A stretch of DNA of 64,000 nt from Burkholderia territorii (GCF_902833055.1 NZ_CADFEJ010000025.1:1-64000); one strand, 5' to 3'. Positions 34,001-43,870 are shown, numbered from the stretch's first letter. Program-made: numbers and translations. Notes: a model not told the origin generated them from the letters alone.

Positions 34001-34429
34001 GGCCAGATCATCTATCGCTATGCACGGCCGAGCGCGCGCGATTACCTGTCCGCGTGGCTCGCACACCTCGTCTACTGCGCGGTGGCGCCCGACGGCCCGC
34101 GCCGCACGCTCTGGTTCGGCAGCGGCGGCGCATTCGAACTCACGCCGGTCGCGGCACCGCTCGATCGCCTGGCGCCGCTCGCCGCGCTGTTCCGCGCGGG
34201 GCGGCGCATGCCGCTGCGATTCTTCCCGCGCAGTGCGTGGGCGCGCGTTTCCGACGGCGAGGCGAAGGCCGCGAGCGTCTGGATCAACGAGCGCGTGGTG
34301 AGCGAAGCCGACGATCCGGCGATCGCGATCGCGTGGCGCGGCGCGCATCCGTCGCTCGACGAGCCGTTCGGCACACTCGCGCGGCTGGTGTTCGAGCCGA
34401 TGCTGGAACACCTGAAGGAGGTCGCATGA
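31091..34429 (+). CDS. recC: Exodeoxyribonuclease V gamma subunit RecC
   Basis: 1112 residues from ATG 31091. The N-terminus (MLHLFYSNRHETLADALLDDL, VIVPSAALRRRLELDIAARHG) is characteristic of RecC, with the inactive helicase-like core: GLPPSQANPVARVLLEWLALPERQVGAPELVEWLR and GGVTFSSLTSLRGLPYRVVCLLGMDDGVLP. RecC scans for Chi in the RecBCD complex, which repairs double-strand breaks and degrades foreign DNA. It is the first of four genes with ATGA overlaps, order recC-recB-recD-arfB, so transcription and translation are linked. Confidence 0.94.
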   Translation: MLHLFYSNRHETLADALLDDLAAFPARNGPWAPQQVIVPSAALRRRLELDIAARHGVCANVEFTYLAQWLWAQIGRVLTVPARSPFAPDRLVWRCYRLFAQGGSGAPWLASPRLAAYLSASDDAMRYELAQRVASVLDHYLTYRPEWLAAWQAGESVLAGDAAPRGISDAARDDEHWQAALWRALLAELSDSGPPPAHRFLVEARNLDLETVARADWPESVSVFALPTMPPLHVALLRELSRWIDVRVYALNPCREFWFDIVTAAHAEALDAAGRLDYQEVGHPLLAEWGRQTQAQLHMLHELTESAASGDASRFVENPAPTWLARVQNAILELQPEAELGEAPAERGIEVHVCHSLARQLEVLHDRLLAWFDADATLQPSDVLVAVADLAAAGPLIDAVFGTAGAGGARVPYRITGLPPSQANPVARVLLEWLALPERQVGAPELVEWLRVDAVAARYGIDATALETVQTWLAAAGARRGLSPTVSDDAAVPAPRHTFSDALARLFLGYAMPEGAAPVGAWLPIEAATGSEAELLGRLARFTDDLDGFSRRLADAHTPRAWSELFADTLARFFDSGAAYADALAGVRDALDAMLAAMTEGAPDEALPAAVVRAGLAAALDDPARGGVPWGGVTFSSLTSLRGLPYRVVCLLGMDDGVLPSLARADEFDLMAVLPKLGDRQRRDDERNLFLDLLLAARDRLLIAYTGRSIRDNAPLPPAALVDELLDHLALVTAGEDAAPDAVDAARRAFIVEHPLQPFAAEYFRPGSDLVSYDAERATLASLLAADGARDATREQPFFAQPLPAEPVEPVAFSEFERFWRHPARALLRARLGIVLADAQAELLDTEPFALDFAGSDALAERVLPLLIESDEGGVHDHALRIADASPELPGGATGAVWRDQALGSMAQLASNVRRALTDGMERRAFTLAIAPAWPDTEQALFGADDAMLSRDAVHAPLELHGTLNRLTPAGQIIYRYARPSARDYLSAWLAHLVYCAVAPDGPRRTLWFGSGGAFELTPVAAPLDRLAPLAALFRAGRRMPLRFFPRSAWARVSDGEAKAASVWINERVVSEADDPAIAIAWRGAHPSLDEPFGTLARLVFEPMLEHLKEVA

Positions 34430-37400
34430 GCGCCGCATCCCAGCCGCAGGCGGCGTTCGAACTCGACGTGTTCGCATGCCCGCTTGACGGCGTCAACCAG
34501 ATCGAGGCGTCGGCCGGTACCGGCAAGACGTGGAATATTTGCGCGCTTTACGTGCGCCTGCTGCTGGAGAAGGATCTCGGCGCGGACGAAATCCTCGTCG
34601 TGACCTTCACGAAGGCCGCAACGGCGGAGCTGCACGAGCGGATCCGCGGCCGGCTCGCGCAACTCGCACACGCACTCGATACCGGTGACGACGGCGGCGA
34701 TCCGTTCGTTGCGCGCCTGCTCGAGACCACGCTCGGCGAAGGCGGCGCGCTCGACCCCGACACCGCCGCGAAGCGAATCCGGCGTGCGCTGCGCGCATTC
34801 GACCAGGCGGCGATCCACACGATCCACGCGTTCTGCCAGCGTGCGCTGCAGGAAGCGCCGTTCGCGGCCGCGATGCCGTTCGCATTCGACATGCAGGCCG
34901 ACGATGCGGCACTGCGCTTCGAGCTCGCGGCCGACTTCTGGCGCACGCGCGTCGAGCCGATCGCCGCGCGCTGGCCGGGTTTCGCGACGTGGCTCGTCGA
35001 TGCGGGCGCGGGCCCGGCCGCGCTCGACGCGCAGCTCGCACGGCGGCTGAAGAAGCCGCTCGCCGCGCTGCGCTGGGACGGCGTCGGCGAACCGGACGCA
35101 GCGGCGGAGGCCGCTGCCGCCGAATGCTTCGCGGAGGCCGCGCGGATGTGGGCCGACGAGCGGGATGCGATCGACGCGTTGCTGCGCACTGCGCAGCCCG
35201 TGCTCAATCAGCGCTCGCACAAGCCGGACGCGCTCGCCGACGCGCTCGAAGCGTGGTCCGCGCATTTCGCGCAAGGCAACGCCGCGGCCGCGCTACCGAA
35301 GGCGGCGCTCAAGCTCACGCGCACCGCGCTCGCGAAGGCGACGAAAAAGGGCGGCGCGACGCCGGAACACCCGTTCTTCGATGTGGCCGACGCGCTTGAA
35401 GGAGCGGTGGCCGCCGTCGAGGCCACGCAGCGCGCACGCTGGCTCGCGCTGGTCGCCGACTGGCTCGACACCGCGCCGGGCGAGCTGGCCGAACGCAAGC
35501 GTACGCGGCGCGTCGTGTCGTTCGACGATCTGCTCGCCAATCTCCATCACGCGCTGCATGCGCATCCGTGGCTTGCCCAGACGCTGCGCGCACGCTATCC
35601 GGCTGCGCTGATCGACGAATTCCAGGACACGGACCCGCTGCAGTTCGCGATCTTCGACCGGATTTTCGCGCCGGGCGGGCCGCTCTTTCTCGTCGGCGAT
35701 CCGAAACAGGCGATTTACAGTTTCCGCGCGGCGGACCTGCATACATATCTCGCCGCGCGGGCAAGCGCGAGCGCGTGCTACACGCTCGCGGTGAACCAGC
35801 GCTCGACGCCGGCGATCGTCGATGCGTGCAACCGCTTCTTCATGTCGAACCCGCGCGCATTCGTGCTCGACGGGCTCGACTATTACGCGGTACGGGCCGG
35901 CACGCGCGTGCGCGCACCGTTCGTCGACGAATCCGATCAGGGGCCGGACGGCGATTTTCGGATCTGGGCGCTACCGGGCGGCGACGGCACGCTGCTCAAG
36001 CGCGATGCTCAAGCCCAGGCCGCGCAAGCGTGTGCGGCCGAGATCGCGCGGCTGATGCGCGGTGCGCGCGAAGGCCATGTGCGGCTCGGCGATACGCCGC
36101 TGTCGCCGGGCGATATCGCGGTGCTGGTGCAGACGCACCGGCAAGGGAGCCTCGTGAAACGCGTGCTGGCCACGTGGGGCATCGGCAGTGTCGAGCTTGC
36201 GCAGGCGTCCGTATTTTCGACCGGCGATGCCGAGCAGCTCGAGCGCGTGCTCGCGGCGATCGATGCGCCGGGCGATCTGCGACGCCTGCGTGCGGCGCTC
36301 GCCGCCGACTGGTTCGGCCTCGACGCGCAGGCGCTGTGGCGGATGGAGCAGGGCGACGGCGATGCGTTGCGCGCAGCTGCCGACACTGCGGACGCGATGA
36401 GCTGGGTCGAGCGCTTCTCGCGCTATCGGCTGTTGTGGCGCGAGCGCGGCTTCGCGGTGATGTGGCGTACGTTCACGCGGGAGCTGCGGATTGCCGAGCG
36501 GCTGATGGCCGGTGCGGACGGCGAACGGCGCGTGACCGACATCAACCATCTGGCCGAACTGACGCAGGCGCGTGCGTCCGCGCAGCCGGGCATCGCGCCG
36601 ACGCTGCGCTGGCTCGCCGCGCAACGGCTCGACGGCGGCGGCGAGGAAGCGCAACTGCGTCTCGAATCCGATCGCAACCTCGTGCAGATCGTGACCGTGC
36701 ACAAGTCGAAGGGCCTCGAATACGCGGTCGTGTTCTGTCCGTTCCTGAACGACGGCGCGCTGCGCGAGGCGCCCGCATCGGCGCTGCCCGACGCGCGCGA
36801 ATATCACGACGATGCAGGCGACGCCGTCCTCCATTACGGGTGCGACGACGAAGCTGCCGAACATGCCGCGCGCCAGGCGTTGCGCGAGCAGGCGGCGGAA
36901 CGCGCGCGGCTCGTCTACGTGGCGCTCACGCGTGCGGTCTACCGGTGCTATCTCGTCGCAGGGCCATATCTGTCGTCGCGCTCGACCCGCGAGGCGCGGC
37001 GCAGCGTGCTGAACTGGCTCGTGGCCGGGGCCGGCCAGTCGTTCGACGCGTGGCTCGACGAGCCGCCCGACGAAGCGGTGCTCGATGCTGCTTGGCAAGC
37101 GCTCGCGGGCGGGCCCGTGAGCGTCGCACCGTTGCCGATGCCGGTGCGCCGCGAGCGGCTGGTGGCTGGCCACGATGCATCGCAGACCCTCGCTGCTCGC
37201 CATGCGACGCGCGTGCTGCGCGACGCGTGGCGGATAGCGAGCTTCAGTTCGCTGACCGCATCGATGGCGCGCGAGGAGGCGGGCGTCGCGGCCGTGCCGG
37301 ACGACGAGCTGCGGCCCGATCACGACGCGCTTGCCGCCGAGCTGCCGGACGGTGCGCCTGGCGTGGGCGACGCCGTCGCGGTCGAGCCGCCGGACGACGA

Positions 37401-38130
37401 CATCCTCATGTTCCCGCGCGGTGCGGCAGCGGGCGAGTGTCTGCACCGCCTGTTCGAGCTCAGCCGATTCGACGCGCCCGATTCGTGGCATCAGGCGGCA
37501 CTCGGCGCGCTGCATGACCGGCCGGTCGAGGCAGAGCCGGAACTCGCGAAGCGCCTGCCCGCGATGATGGCGCGGCTCGTCGACGATGTCGTGCGCACGG
37601 AGCTCGTGCCGGGCATGCGGCTTGCGGATCTCGATCCCGCCCGTCGGCTCGACGAAATGGGTTTCCTGTTTCCGGCGCCTGCGCTCGAGCTCGGCGCGCT
37701 GCGCCGGCTGCTGGTCGCGCACGGCTATCCGGACGTTGCACTGGACGCGGGCACGCTCGCCGGTTTCATCAAGGGTTTCATCGACATGATCGTCGAACAC
37801 GACGGCCGCTTCTGGATCGTGGATTGGAAGTCGAACCATCTCGGCAATACGCCGGACGCCTACGGCCCTCGCGCGCTCGACGTCGCGATGGCCGATCATG
37901 CATATCACCTGCAGGCGCTGCTCTATACGGTCGCGCTGCATCGCTATTTGCGCGGCCGGCTGCCCGACTACGACTACGACACGCATGTCGCGGGCTACCT
38001 GTACCTGTTCGTGCGCGGCGTGCGGCCGCACTGGCGCAGCGCCGGCGAGCCGGCCGGCGTGCACGCGCGGCGGCCCGCGCGCGAACTCGTCGACGCGCTC
38101 GACCGGATGATGGAAGGGGGCCGCGCATGA
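34426..38130 (+). CDS. recB: Exodeoxyribonuclease V beta subunit RecB
   Basis: 1234 residues; ATG 34426 overlaps the recC stop. UvrD-like superfamily 1 helicase: Walker A EASAGTGKTWNICALYVRLLL, then VVTFTKAATAELHERI, DEFQDTDPLQFAIFDR, GDPKQAIYSFRAAD, TVHKSKGLEYAVVFCPF and VYVALTRA. The C-terminal nuclease has GFIKGFIDMIVEHDGRFWIVDWKSN, with Asp, Asp, Lys catalytic residues. Size is close to the usual 1200. RecB is the 3'-5' motor and the only nuclease of RecBCD. It overlaps recD by four bases. Confidence 0.95.
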   Translation: MSAASQPQAAFELDVFACPLDGVNQIEASAGTGKTWNICALYVRLLLEKDLGADEILVVTFTKAATAELHERIRGRLAQLAHALDTGDDGGDPFVARLLETTLGEGGALDPDTAAKRIRRALRAFDQAAIHTIHAFCQRALQEAPFAAAMPFAFDMQADDAALRFELAADFWRTRVEPIAARWPGFATWLVDAGAGPAALDAQLARRLKKPLAALRWDGVGEPDAAAEAAAAECFAEAARMWADERDAIDALLRTAQPVLNQRSHKPDALADALEAWSAHFAQGNAAAALPKAALKLTRTALAKATKKGGATPEHPFFDVADALEGAVAAVEATQRARWLALVADWLDTAPGELAERKRTRRVVSFDDLLANLHHALHAHPWLAQTLRARYPAALIDEFQDTDPLQFAIFDRIFAPGGPLFLVGDPKQAIYSFRAADLHTYLAARASASACYTLAVNQRSTPAIVDACNRFFMSNPRAFVLDGLDYYAVRAGTRVRAPFVDESDQGPDGDFRIWALPGGDGTLLKRDAQAQAAQACAAEIARLMRGAREGHVRLGDTPLSPGDIAVLVQTHRQGSLVKRVLATWGIGSVELAQASVFSTGDAEQLERVLAAIDAPGDLRRLRAALAADWFGLDAQALWRMEQGDGDALRAAADTADAMSWVERFSRYRLLWRERGFAVMWRTFTRELRIAERLMAGADGERRVTDINHLAELTQARASAQPGIAPTLRWLAAQRLDGGGEEAQLRLESDRNLVQIVTVHKSKGLEYAVVFCPFLNDGALREAPASALPDAREYHDDAGDAVLHYGCDDEAAEHAARQALREQAAERARLVYVALTRAVYRCYLVAGPYLSSRSTREARRSVLNWLVAGAGQSFDAWLDEPPDEAVLDAAWQALAGGPVSVAPLPMPVRRERLVAGHDASQTLAARHATRVLRDAWRIASFSSLTASMAREEAGVAAVPDDELRPDHDALAAELPDGAPGVGDAVAVEPPDDDILMFPRGAAAGECLHRLFELSRFDAPDSWHQAALGALHDRPVEAEPELAKRLPAMMARLVDDVVRTELVPGMRLADLDPARRLDEMGFLFPAPALELGALRRLLVAHGYPDVALDAGTLAGFIKGFIDMIVEHDGRFWIVDWKSNHLGNTPDAYGPRALDVAMADHAYHLQALLYTVALHRYLRGRLPDYDYDTHVAGYLYLFVRGVRPHWRSAGEPAGVHARRPARELVDALDRMMEGGRA

Positions 38131-40385
38131 ACGTGGCCGACGATACGCTCGAATTCACCGGCGGCCTCGTCGCGCGCTTGCCCGAGCCGGCTGATTTCGG
38201 CATCGCGCTGGCGGAAGGGTTCGCGCGACGCATCGGCGACCTGTCGCGCCGCGCGGGTGCGCCCGCCGCGGCCGCGCGCTGGGCCGCGCGTGCCGCTTTC
38301 GCAACGAGCCGGGCGACCGCGGGCGGCCACGTGTGCGTGTCGCTCGGCGCGCTCGCGCAGCGCTACGAGGAACCGGTCGACGACGTGCGCGCGGCACTTG
38401 CCGCGAGCGGTGTGGTGGCATTCGGCATGCTCGCGCGCGGCGACGAGCGGCCGCTGATCGTCGATCGGCACGACCATCTTTATCTGTCGCGCTATTTCGA
38501 CTACGAGCGACGGCTCGCCGATGCACTCGTCGCACAGGCAGGCGTCTCCGCGCCGGGCGACGCGCTGTCGCCCGACCGGTTGCGCGACAGTCTCGCGCGT
38601 TACTTCGGGCCGGCGACGGGCGAGGTGGACTGGCAACGCGTCGCGGCGATCGTGGCGCTGACGGGACGCGTGACGATCGTCAGCGGCGGCCCCGGCACCG
38701 GCAAGACGACGACCGTCGTCGGCGTGCTGGCTTGTCTGCTCGACGCGCATCCGGGGTTGCGCATCGCGCTGGCCGCACCGACGGGCAAGGCCGCGCAACG
38801 GATGCAGGAAGCGCTGCATGCGCGGGCGGGCGACCTGCCGCCGGAACTTGCCGCGCGCCTGCCCGACACGTCGTACACGCTGCATCGCCTGCTGGGCGGT
38901 GGCGGTGCCGCGGGCTTTCGCCATCATCGCGACAATCCGTTGCCGTACGACCTGATCGTGGTCGACGAGGCGTCGATGATCGACGTCGCGCTCGCCGCCC
39001 ATCTGCTCGACGCGCTCGCGCCGGGCGCGCGGCTCGTGCTGCTCGGCGACAAGGATCAGCTTGCCGCGGTCGAAGCCGGCGCCGTGTTTGCCGAACTCAG
39101 CGCGCGACCGACGTTTACCGCCGCCGCGCGCAAGCGCATCGCGGATGCGCTCGGGATCGACGAAGCGGCTTTCGTTGCCGCTTTGCCGGTGCCGGACGGC
39201 GAGGCGGCGGTTGCCGTCGCGGCTCGAGCGCCGGCCCCGGCACCTGCGCCGTTGTCGGCGAGTGCTGCGCGCAAGCCGTCGGCGCGGCGCAACGTCGATG
39301 CACGCCAGGCGTCACTGTTTGACGACGGCCCGCAGGAAGAAGCGGTTTCCCCGGCCGCTTCGTCGTCGCCTGAACCGGCGAATCTCGATAACGCGTTCGC
39401 GGCCGCCGATCCCGCGTGGATCGAGGCCGACGACCTCGCGTGGCTCGATGCGATCGAGCTCGCGCCGCTCGATCCGTCCGCTCCGGCGGTCGCGCCGATC
39501 GACGCCACGCGAGCCGATGACATCGCCGCCGCGCCGCCCGCGCCCGCACCGCTCGCCGACTGCGTCGTGTGGCTCGAGCGCAATTACCGTTTCGGCCTCG
39601 ATTCGCCGATCGGCCGCCTGTCGCTCGCGATCCGCCGTGGCGACGTGCAAGGCGCGCTCGATGCGTTGCCGGCCGACGATGCCGCTGCCGCGTCGTTTCA
39701 CGACGATGCGGGCGAGACGCTTGCGGCGTCGACGGTCGAGCGGCTTGCGCGCCGGTTCGGCGCGTACCTCGATGCGCTGCGCGCCGCGCTGTCCGAGCCG
39801 GAGCCCGATCCGTTGCCCTTGTTCGATGCGCTCAACCGCTTCCGGATCCTGTGCGCGACGCGCACGGGATCGCGCGGTGCCGAACACGTCAATGCGCTGG
39901 TGGCGTCGCATTTGCGGCATGCCGCGCGCGTGCCGCTCGCGGTCGGCGCACACTGGTTCACCGGTCGGCCGATCATGGTGACGCGCAACGACTATGCACT
40001 CGGCCTGTTCAACGGCGACATCGGCATCGCGCTGCCGGACGCGCACGGCGTGCTGCGCGTATGGTTCCGCCGCGCGGACGGCACCGCGCGCGCGGTGTCG
40101 CCCGCGGCGCTGCCGCCGCACGAAACGGCATTCGCGCTGACCGTCCACAAGTCGCAGGGCTCCGAATTCGACGAGGCCGCGCTCGTGCTGCCGGCGTCGT
40201 TCGGCCGGGTGCTCACGCGTGAACTCGTCTACACCGCCGTTACGCGCGCACGCACGCGCGTGCAGGTGATCGGCCCGCGGCGTGTGCTGGCCCAGGCGGT
40301 CGCGACACGTACGCAACGCGATTCGGGCCTTGCCGCCCGCGTCGACGAGGCGCTCGCGCGGCGCCGCAAGGAGACGTCGCGATGA
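38127..40385 (+). CDS. recD: Exodeoxyribonuclease V alpha subunit RecD (with extra linker)
   Basis: 752 residues; ATG 38127 overlaps recB. Walker [13 protein letters not shown] (near residue 190), [12 protein letters not shown], the DEAS motif [27 protein letters not shown] and the late motifs [10 protein letters not shown] and VYTAVTRAR are intact, giving a 5'-3' superfamily 1B helicase. Compared with E. coli RecD (608 residues) there is an extra low-complexity, Ala/Pro-rich linker at residues about 360-480, between the GDKDQL motif and WLERNYRFG. It carries the peptide QASLF (residues 394-398), which resembles a beta-clamp-binding motif. The start codon of arfB overlaps the recD stop. Confidence 0.92.
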   Translation: MNVADDTLEFTGGLVARLPEPADFGIALAEGFARRIGDLSRRAGAPAAAARWAARAAFATSRATAGGHVCVSLGALAQRYEEPVDDVRAALAASGVVAFGMLARGDERPLIVDRHDHLYLSRYFDYERRLADALVAQAGVSAPGDALSPDRLRDSLARYFGPATGEVDWQRVAAIVALTGRVTIVSGGPGTGKTTTVVGVLACLLDAHPGLRIALAAPTGKAAQRMQEALHARAGDLPPELAARLPDTSYTLHRLLGGGGAAGFRHHRDNPLPYDLIVVDEASMIDVALAAHLLDALAPGARLVLLGDKDQLAAVEAGAVFAELSARPTFTAAARKRIADALGIDEAAFVAALPVPDGEAAVAVAARAPAPAPAPLSASAARKPSARRNVDARQASLFDDGPQEEAVSPAASSSPEPANLDNAFAAADPAWIEADDLAWLDAIELAPLDPSAPAVAPIDATRADDIAAAPPAPAPLADCVVWLERNYRFGLDSPIGRLSLAIRRGDVQGALDALPADDAAAASFHDDAGETLAASTVERLARRFGAYLDALRAALSEPEPDPLPLFDALNRFRILCATRTGSRGAEHVNALVASHLRHAARVPLAVGAHWFTGRPIMVTRNDYALGLFNGDIGIALPDAHGVLRVWFRRADGTARAVSPAALPPHETAFALTVHKSQGSEFDEAALVLPASFGRVLTRELVYTAVTRARTRVQVIGPRRVLAQAVATRTQRDSGLAARVDEALARRRKETSR

Positions 40386-40786
40386 TGATCCGCTACACGC
40401 TCGATCCGGCCGAAGTCGAATGGACCGCCGTGCGCGCGCAGGGCGCCGGCGGCCAGAACGTCAACAAGGTGTCGAGCGCGATTCACCTGCGTTTCGACAT
40501 TCGGGCGTCGTCGCTGCCGCCCGTCATCAAGGAACGGCTGCTCGCGCTGTCCGACCAGCGCATCACGCGCGACGGCATCGTCGTGATCAAGTCGCAGGAA
40601 TACCGCACCCAGGAGAAAAACCGCGAGGCGGCACTCGCGCGGCTCGATGCGTTGATCGGCAGCGTCGCGTTCACGCCGCGGGCGCGGGTCGCGACACGGC
40701 CGACACGCGCATCGAAGGAGCGGCGGCTCGAACACAAGTCGCGCCGCAGCATGGTGAAGTCCGGAAGAGGCAAGGTGATCGACTGA
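40382..40786 (+). CDS. arfB: Alternative ribosome-rescue factor ArfB (YaeJ)
   Basis: 134 residues; ATG 40382 overlaps the recD stop (ATGA). RF-1-like domain with the catalytic GGQ in [21 protein letters not shown], followed by SEEYRTQ-like [10 protein letters not shown]. The C-terminal tail is strongly basic ([16 protein letters not shown]), which in ArfB enters the empty mRNA channel of stalled ribosomes. ArfB hydrolyses peptidyl-tRNA on ribosomes without a stop codon, independent of tmRNA. Its coupling to recCBD is unusual; no mechanistic link is known to me. Confidence 0.92.
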   Translation: MMIRYTLDPAEVEWTAVRAQGAGGQNVNKVSSAIHLRFDIRASSLPPVIKERLLALSDQRITRDGIVVIKSQEYRTQEKNREAALARLDALIGSVAFTPRARVATRPTRASKERRLEHKSRRSMVKSGRGKVID

Positions 40787-40840
40787 CGCCGGAACCGGTC
40801 GATGGGCCGCCATCGCGGCGCAGCCGTGCCGCGGCGTCGG

Positions 40841-42121
40841 CTAACGCATCACGGTGCCCGCGCTGTCGAGCACGAAGTCGACGCAGAACACGACGAGGCG
40901 GCTTTGCGCGCGAATCGCGACGGCTGCCGTGTAGCAATCGCGGCCTTCGGTCAGCGAGAAGTGCGGGCCCATCAGCGCGACGCGCCCCGGTGCCGCGATC
41001 GCGCGCTGGAAGTACGGGCGCCGCGACCAGTTGCTGTGCGTCTCCGGAAACAGCGGCGAAAGCCGCGTGCCGCTCGTCTGGCCGTCCTCGGGACGCGCGC
41101 CGATCGACGGCAGGAACTGTTCGCCGATCTCGTCCGTGACGAACACCCGGCGCGCGGCCGGCACCGCGAATACGCGCTGAGCGGCGTCCTGCAGATTGCC
41201 GCTCGCGGAAAATGCGGCCGCGCCGGCGAGCACGAGCCGCTCGATCGCGTCGAAGCCGGGCTGCTCGGCGATCGCCGGCGCATGCCGGCGGGCGATGAAG
41301 CGTTGCCACGCGGCGTCGAGCATCGCGGGCGCCGCGGCACTCGCGTGCGCGATCGAGGCGTCGGGCTGGCCGAACTGGAAACCCTGGACGAAATCGATGT
41401 CGGCCTCCATCAGCGTCTGCAGCGCGTCGTCGCTTTCGACGCCTTCGGCGAGCACCATCGCGCCGGCCTGGTGGAGCATCGATACCAGGTGGTGCATGAT
41501 GCGACGGTCGTCGGCCGACGCGTTCGCGCGTTCGACCAGCGACCGATCGAGCTTCACGATATCGGGACGTGTGCGCCATACACGGTCGAAATTCGAGAAC
41601 CCGGTGCCGAAATCGTCGATCGCGATCAGGAAGTCCCGGTGCTGGATCATGTCGATCGTGCGGGCGAGCGCCGCTTCGTCGCGCGCGGGTTGCTCGACGA
41701 CTTCCAGCACGATGCGGTTCGGCGGCAGCGCGAAATGACGGCACAGCGCTTCGACGAATTCGCGCTGCACAAGGCCCGAATCGAGCACGCGCGGCGTCAC
41801 GTTCAGGAACAGCCAGCCGTCGCCGATGCCTTGCGCGACGAAGTTGGCCGTATGCAGGCAGCGGGCGAGCCGGTCGAGCAGCAACGCTTCGGCAGCGGCA
41901 CGTGTCCTGTCGAACAGCGCGACCGGCGAAACCAGTGTGCCGTTCTCGTCCACGACGCGCAGCAACGCTTCATAGCCGACCACGCGCTTGTGCGTGATCG
42001 ACAGCACGGGTTGAAACACGCTGCGCAGCGTCGTCTCGCGGTACGTGGCGGTCCAGCCGCTGGGCGTCGGCGTGAGGCGTTCGAGCAGGGAGTCGAGCGA
42101 GAGATCGCGGGAGGGCTTCAT
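40841..42121 (-). CDS. EAL-domain c-di-GMP phosphodiesterase
   Basis: 426 residues from ATG 42121; an upstream frame to 42184 is less likely. EAL domain at about residues 20-270: YEALLRV (Glu of EAL), FLNVTPRVL, VLEVVEQ, AIDDFGTGFSNFD, IVKLDRSLV, LAEGVES and FVQGFQFGQP, so all metal and substrate residues appear intact and it should cleave c-di-GMP to pGpG. The C-terminal 150 residues resemble a PAS/Cache-like sensor (HSNWSRRPYFQRAIAAPGRVALMGPHFSLTEG), the LIxPYxxxR-like dCache pattern, with no membrane segment. It is convergent with the recCBD-arfB operon. Its input signal is unknown. Confidence 0.9.
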   Translation of the reverse strand: MKPSRDLSLDSLLERLTPTPSGWTATYRETTLRSVFQPVLSITHKRVVGYEALLRVVDENGTLVSPVALFDRTRAAAEALLLDRLARCLHTANFVAQGIGDGWLFLNVTPRVLDSGLVQREFVEALCRHFALPPNRIVLEVVEQPARDEAALARTIDMIQHRDFLIAIDDFGTGFSNFDRVWRTRPDIVKLDRSLVERANASADDRRIMHHLVSMLHQAGAMVLAEGVESDDALQTLMEADIDFVQGFQFGQPDASIAHASAAAPAMLDAAWQRFIARRHAPAIAEQPGFDAIERLVLAGAAAFSASGNLQDAAQRVFAVPAARRVFVTDEIGEQFLPSIGARPEDGQTSGTRLSPLFPETHSNWSRRPYFQRAIAAPGRVALMGPHFSLTEGRDCYTAAVAIRAQSRLVVFCVDFVLDSAGTVMR

Positions 42122-42559
42122 GTCAGCGATGCCCGGGGGCGATCGGGGGGCAGCATCGTACGCGCCACGCAGAAGCCGTCGCACGCGCAGGTGGACGCGA
42201 AAGATCGTGGTGCATCGTAACCGCCTTCTGCGGATGGATATTGCGAGTGTAACGGCAATGGTGCCGCGCGCGTATCAGGGTAACTCCAGACGCAAACGCT
42301 ACACCGACGGCTGGACGCGGCTGTGCGGCCGGGAACACGACACGCGCGGCTCGCTGCTCGCGTATGCGGCGACAGCGCCGCGCGTGCAGCGCGCATCGCG
42401 CGCAAGAAATACGGACGGGCCGGAAAGCCGCGCGGCTGCATTGCGTCACGCGAAACTCGACGCGCGCCGTCGCGCACAGGCGACATGCGGCGCTCGAGGA
42501 TCGGCGGCCGGTGCGGCGCGGGAAATCCGCACCGGCGGGGCACCGGCCGCATCCGCCGT

Positions 42560-43486
42560 TCAGGCCGCTTCGCCGCCGCGCGGGCGGAGCCCGGGAATCC
42601 GCTTGATCACGCCGGTCGCCAGCGCGGTGCCGACGAGCACGATCGCGCAACCTTCGATCATCACGAGCGATACGTGTTCGCCGAGGAACAGCGCGCCCCA
42701 CAGCAGGCCGAATACCGGGATCACGAACGTCACGGTAATCGCGCGGGCCGGGCCCACATGCGCGATCAGATGGAAGAAGATGAAATACGCGATGCCCGTG
42801 CAGGCGATGCCGAGCGCGAGCACGGCACCCCAGGCGTGCATGCCGACGGCTGCCGCGGGCCACGTCGCGATCGCGAACGGCAGCAGCAGCACGGTCGAGC
42901 CTATCATGCTGCCGGTCGCATTGACGAGCGGGTCGACGCCGCTCAACGTGCGTTTCGTGTAGTTTGCCGCGATGCCGTACAGCAGCGTCGCGCCGAGCGC
43001 GGCGACGGCGGCGAGCGCGGTCGCGCTGGCGCCGGTGCTGCCGTGCGCGTTCGCGATCTGGTCCCACACGAGCGTGAGGACGCCCGCAAAGCCGATCACG
43101 AGGCCGAGCGCGCGCGGCAGCGACAGCTTGTCCTTCAGCCACAGATACGCGACGAGCGCGCCCCACAGCGGCGTCGTCGCGTTGATCACCGACGTCACGC
43201 CGGCAGACAGCGTCAGTTCGGCGAACGCGAACAGGCAGAACGGGATGCCCGAGTTCAGCGCGCCGACGACGAACAGCGGCCACGCGCGACGCCGCAGCTG
43301 TGCGCCGAGCTCCGCGGGCTTGAAGCGCGTCAGCGCGAAGCCTGCGAGAAACAGCGCGCCGATGCCCACGCGCAGCGCCATCAACGGCGCGACACCGAAG
43401 TCGGCGACGCCGATCCGGATGAACAGGAACGACGCGCCCCACAGGGCGGCGAGGACGGTCAGCAGAAAGGCGTTTTTGGGCGACAT
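42560..43486 (-). CDS. EamA/DMT-superfamily exporter
   Basis: 308 residues from ATG 43486. Ten predicted helices in two EamA repeats: the first starts with LLTVLAALWGASFLFIRIGV, followed by VGALNSGIPFCLFAFAELTLSAGVTSVINATTPLWGALVAYLWLKDKL; the second contains GPARAITVTFVIPVFGLLWGALFLGEHV. These are typical of RhaT/RarD/YdcZ-like metabolite exporters. The substrate cannot be read from sequence. A single gene. Confidence 0.88.
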   Translation of the reverse strand: MSPKNAFLLTVLAALWGASFLFIRIGVADFGVAPLMALRVGIGALFLAGFALTRFKPAELGAQLRRRAWPLFVVGALNSGIPFCLFAFAELTLSAGVTSVINATTPLWGALVAYLWLKDKLSLPRALGLVIGFAGVLTLVWDQIANAHGSTGASATALAAVAALGATLLYGIAANYTKRTLSGVDPLVNATGSMIGSTVLLLPFAIATWPAAAVGMHAWGAVLALGIACTGIAYFIFFHLIAHVGPARAITVTFVIPVFGLLWGALFLGEHVSLVMIEGCAIVLVGTALATGVIKRIPGLRPRGGEAA

Positions 43487-43621
43487 CGAGCGTGGCGGCG
43501 AGGGGACGGGATGCGAAGAATCTTACATGTGTTCCCGCGCCGTCGTTTCACGATCGGATGAAATGACAAGAACCGGGAAGTCGGCCCGTCGGCGACGTGG
43601 CCCGGCCGGGCAGCCGGCGGC

Positions 43622-43870
43622 TCAATGATGGTGCCAGCCGCCGTGTCCGCCGAAGCCGAAATTGAGCGACACCGCCGGGCCCCAGTAGCCGCCCCAGGCC
43701 GGCGCATACGCAGGGGCCGGGTAGTAGTACGCGGGGCCCGGATCGACGTATACCGGCGCAGGCTGCACCGGCGCCGCCGCGTAGTAACCGGACGGATAGT
43801 AGCCGTAAGGGTAGTAACAGCCGGCGAGCGTCGTGCACGCGAACGCCGCGGCGACGAAGGTCCTGTTCAT
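43622..43870 (-). CDS. Small Tyr/Pro/Gly-rich lipoprotein
   Basis: 82 residues from ATG 43870 (GGAGAG upstream). Signal peptide with lipobox TLAGC (cysteine 18), then a body made almost entirely of Tyr, Pro, Gly and Ala, with YGYYPSGYY and VYVDPGPAYYYPAPAY, and a Gly/His tail ending in WHHH. Such low-complexity surface lipoproteins are common in Burkholderia and have no known function; the terminal histidines might bind metal. Confidence 0.75.
   Translation of the reverse strand: MNRTFVAAAFACTTLAGCYYPYGYYPSGYYAAAPVQPAPVYVDPGPAYYYPAPAYAPAWGGYWGPAVSLNFGFGGHGGWHHH

Noticed and set aside
28610-34477. Minus-strand frame of 1955 codons across the FUSC gene and recC.
   Set aside because: It runs opposite recC and in a different frame from the FUSC gene; it lacks homology signatures and has the composition of a high-GC shadow frame.
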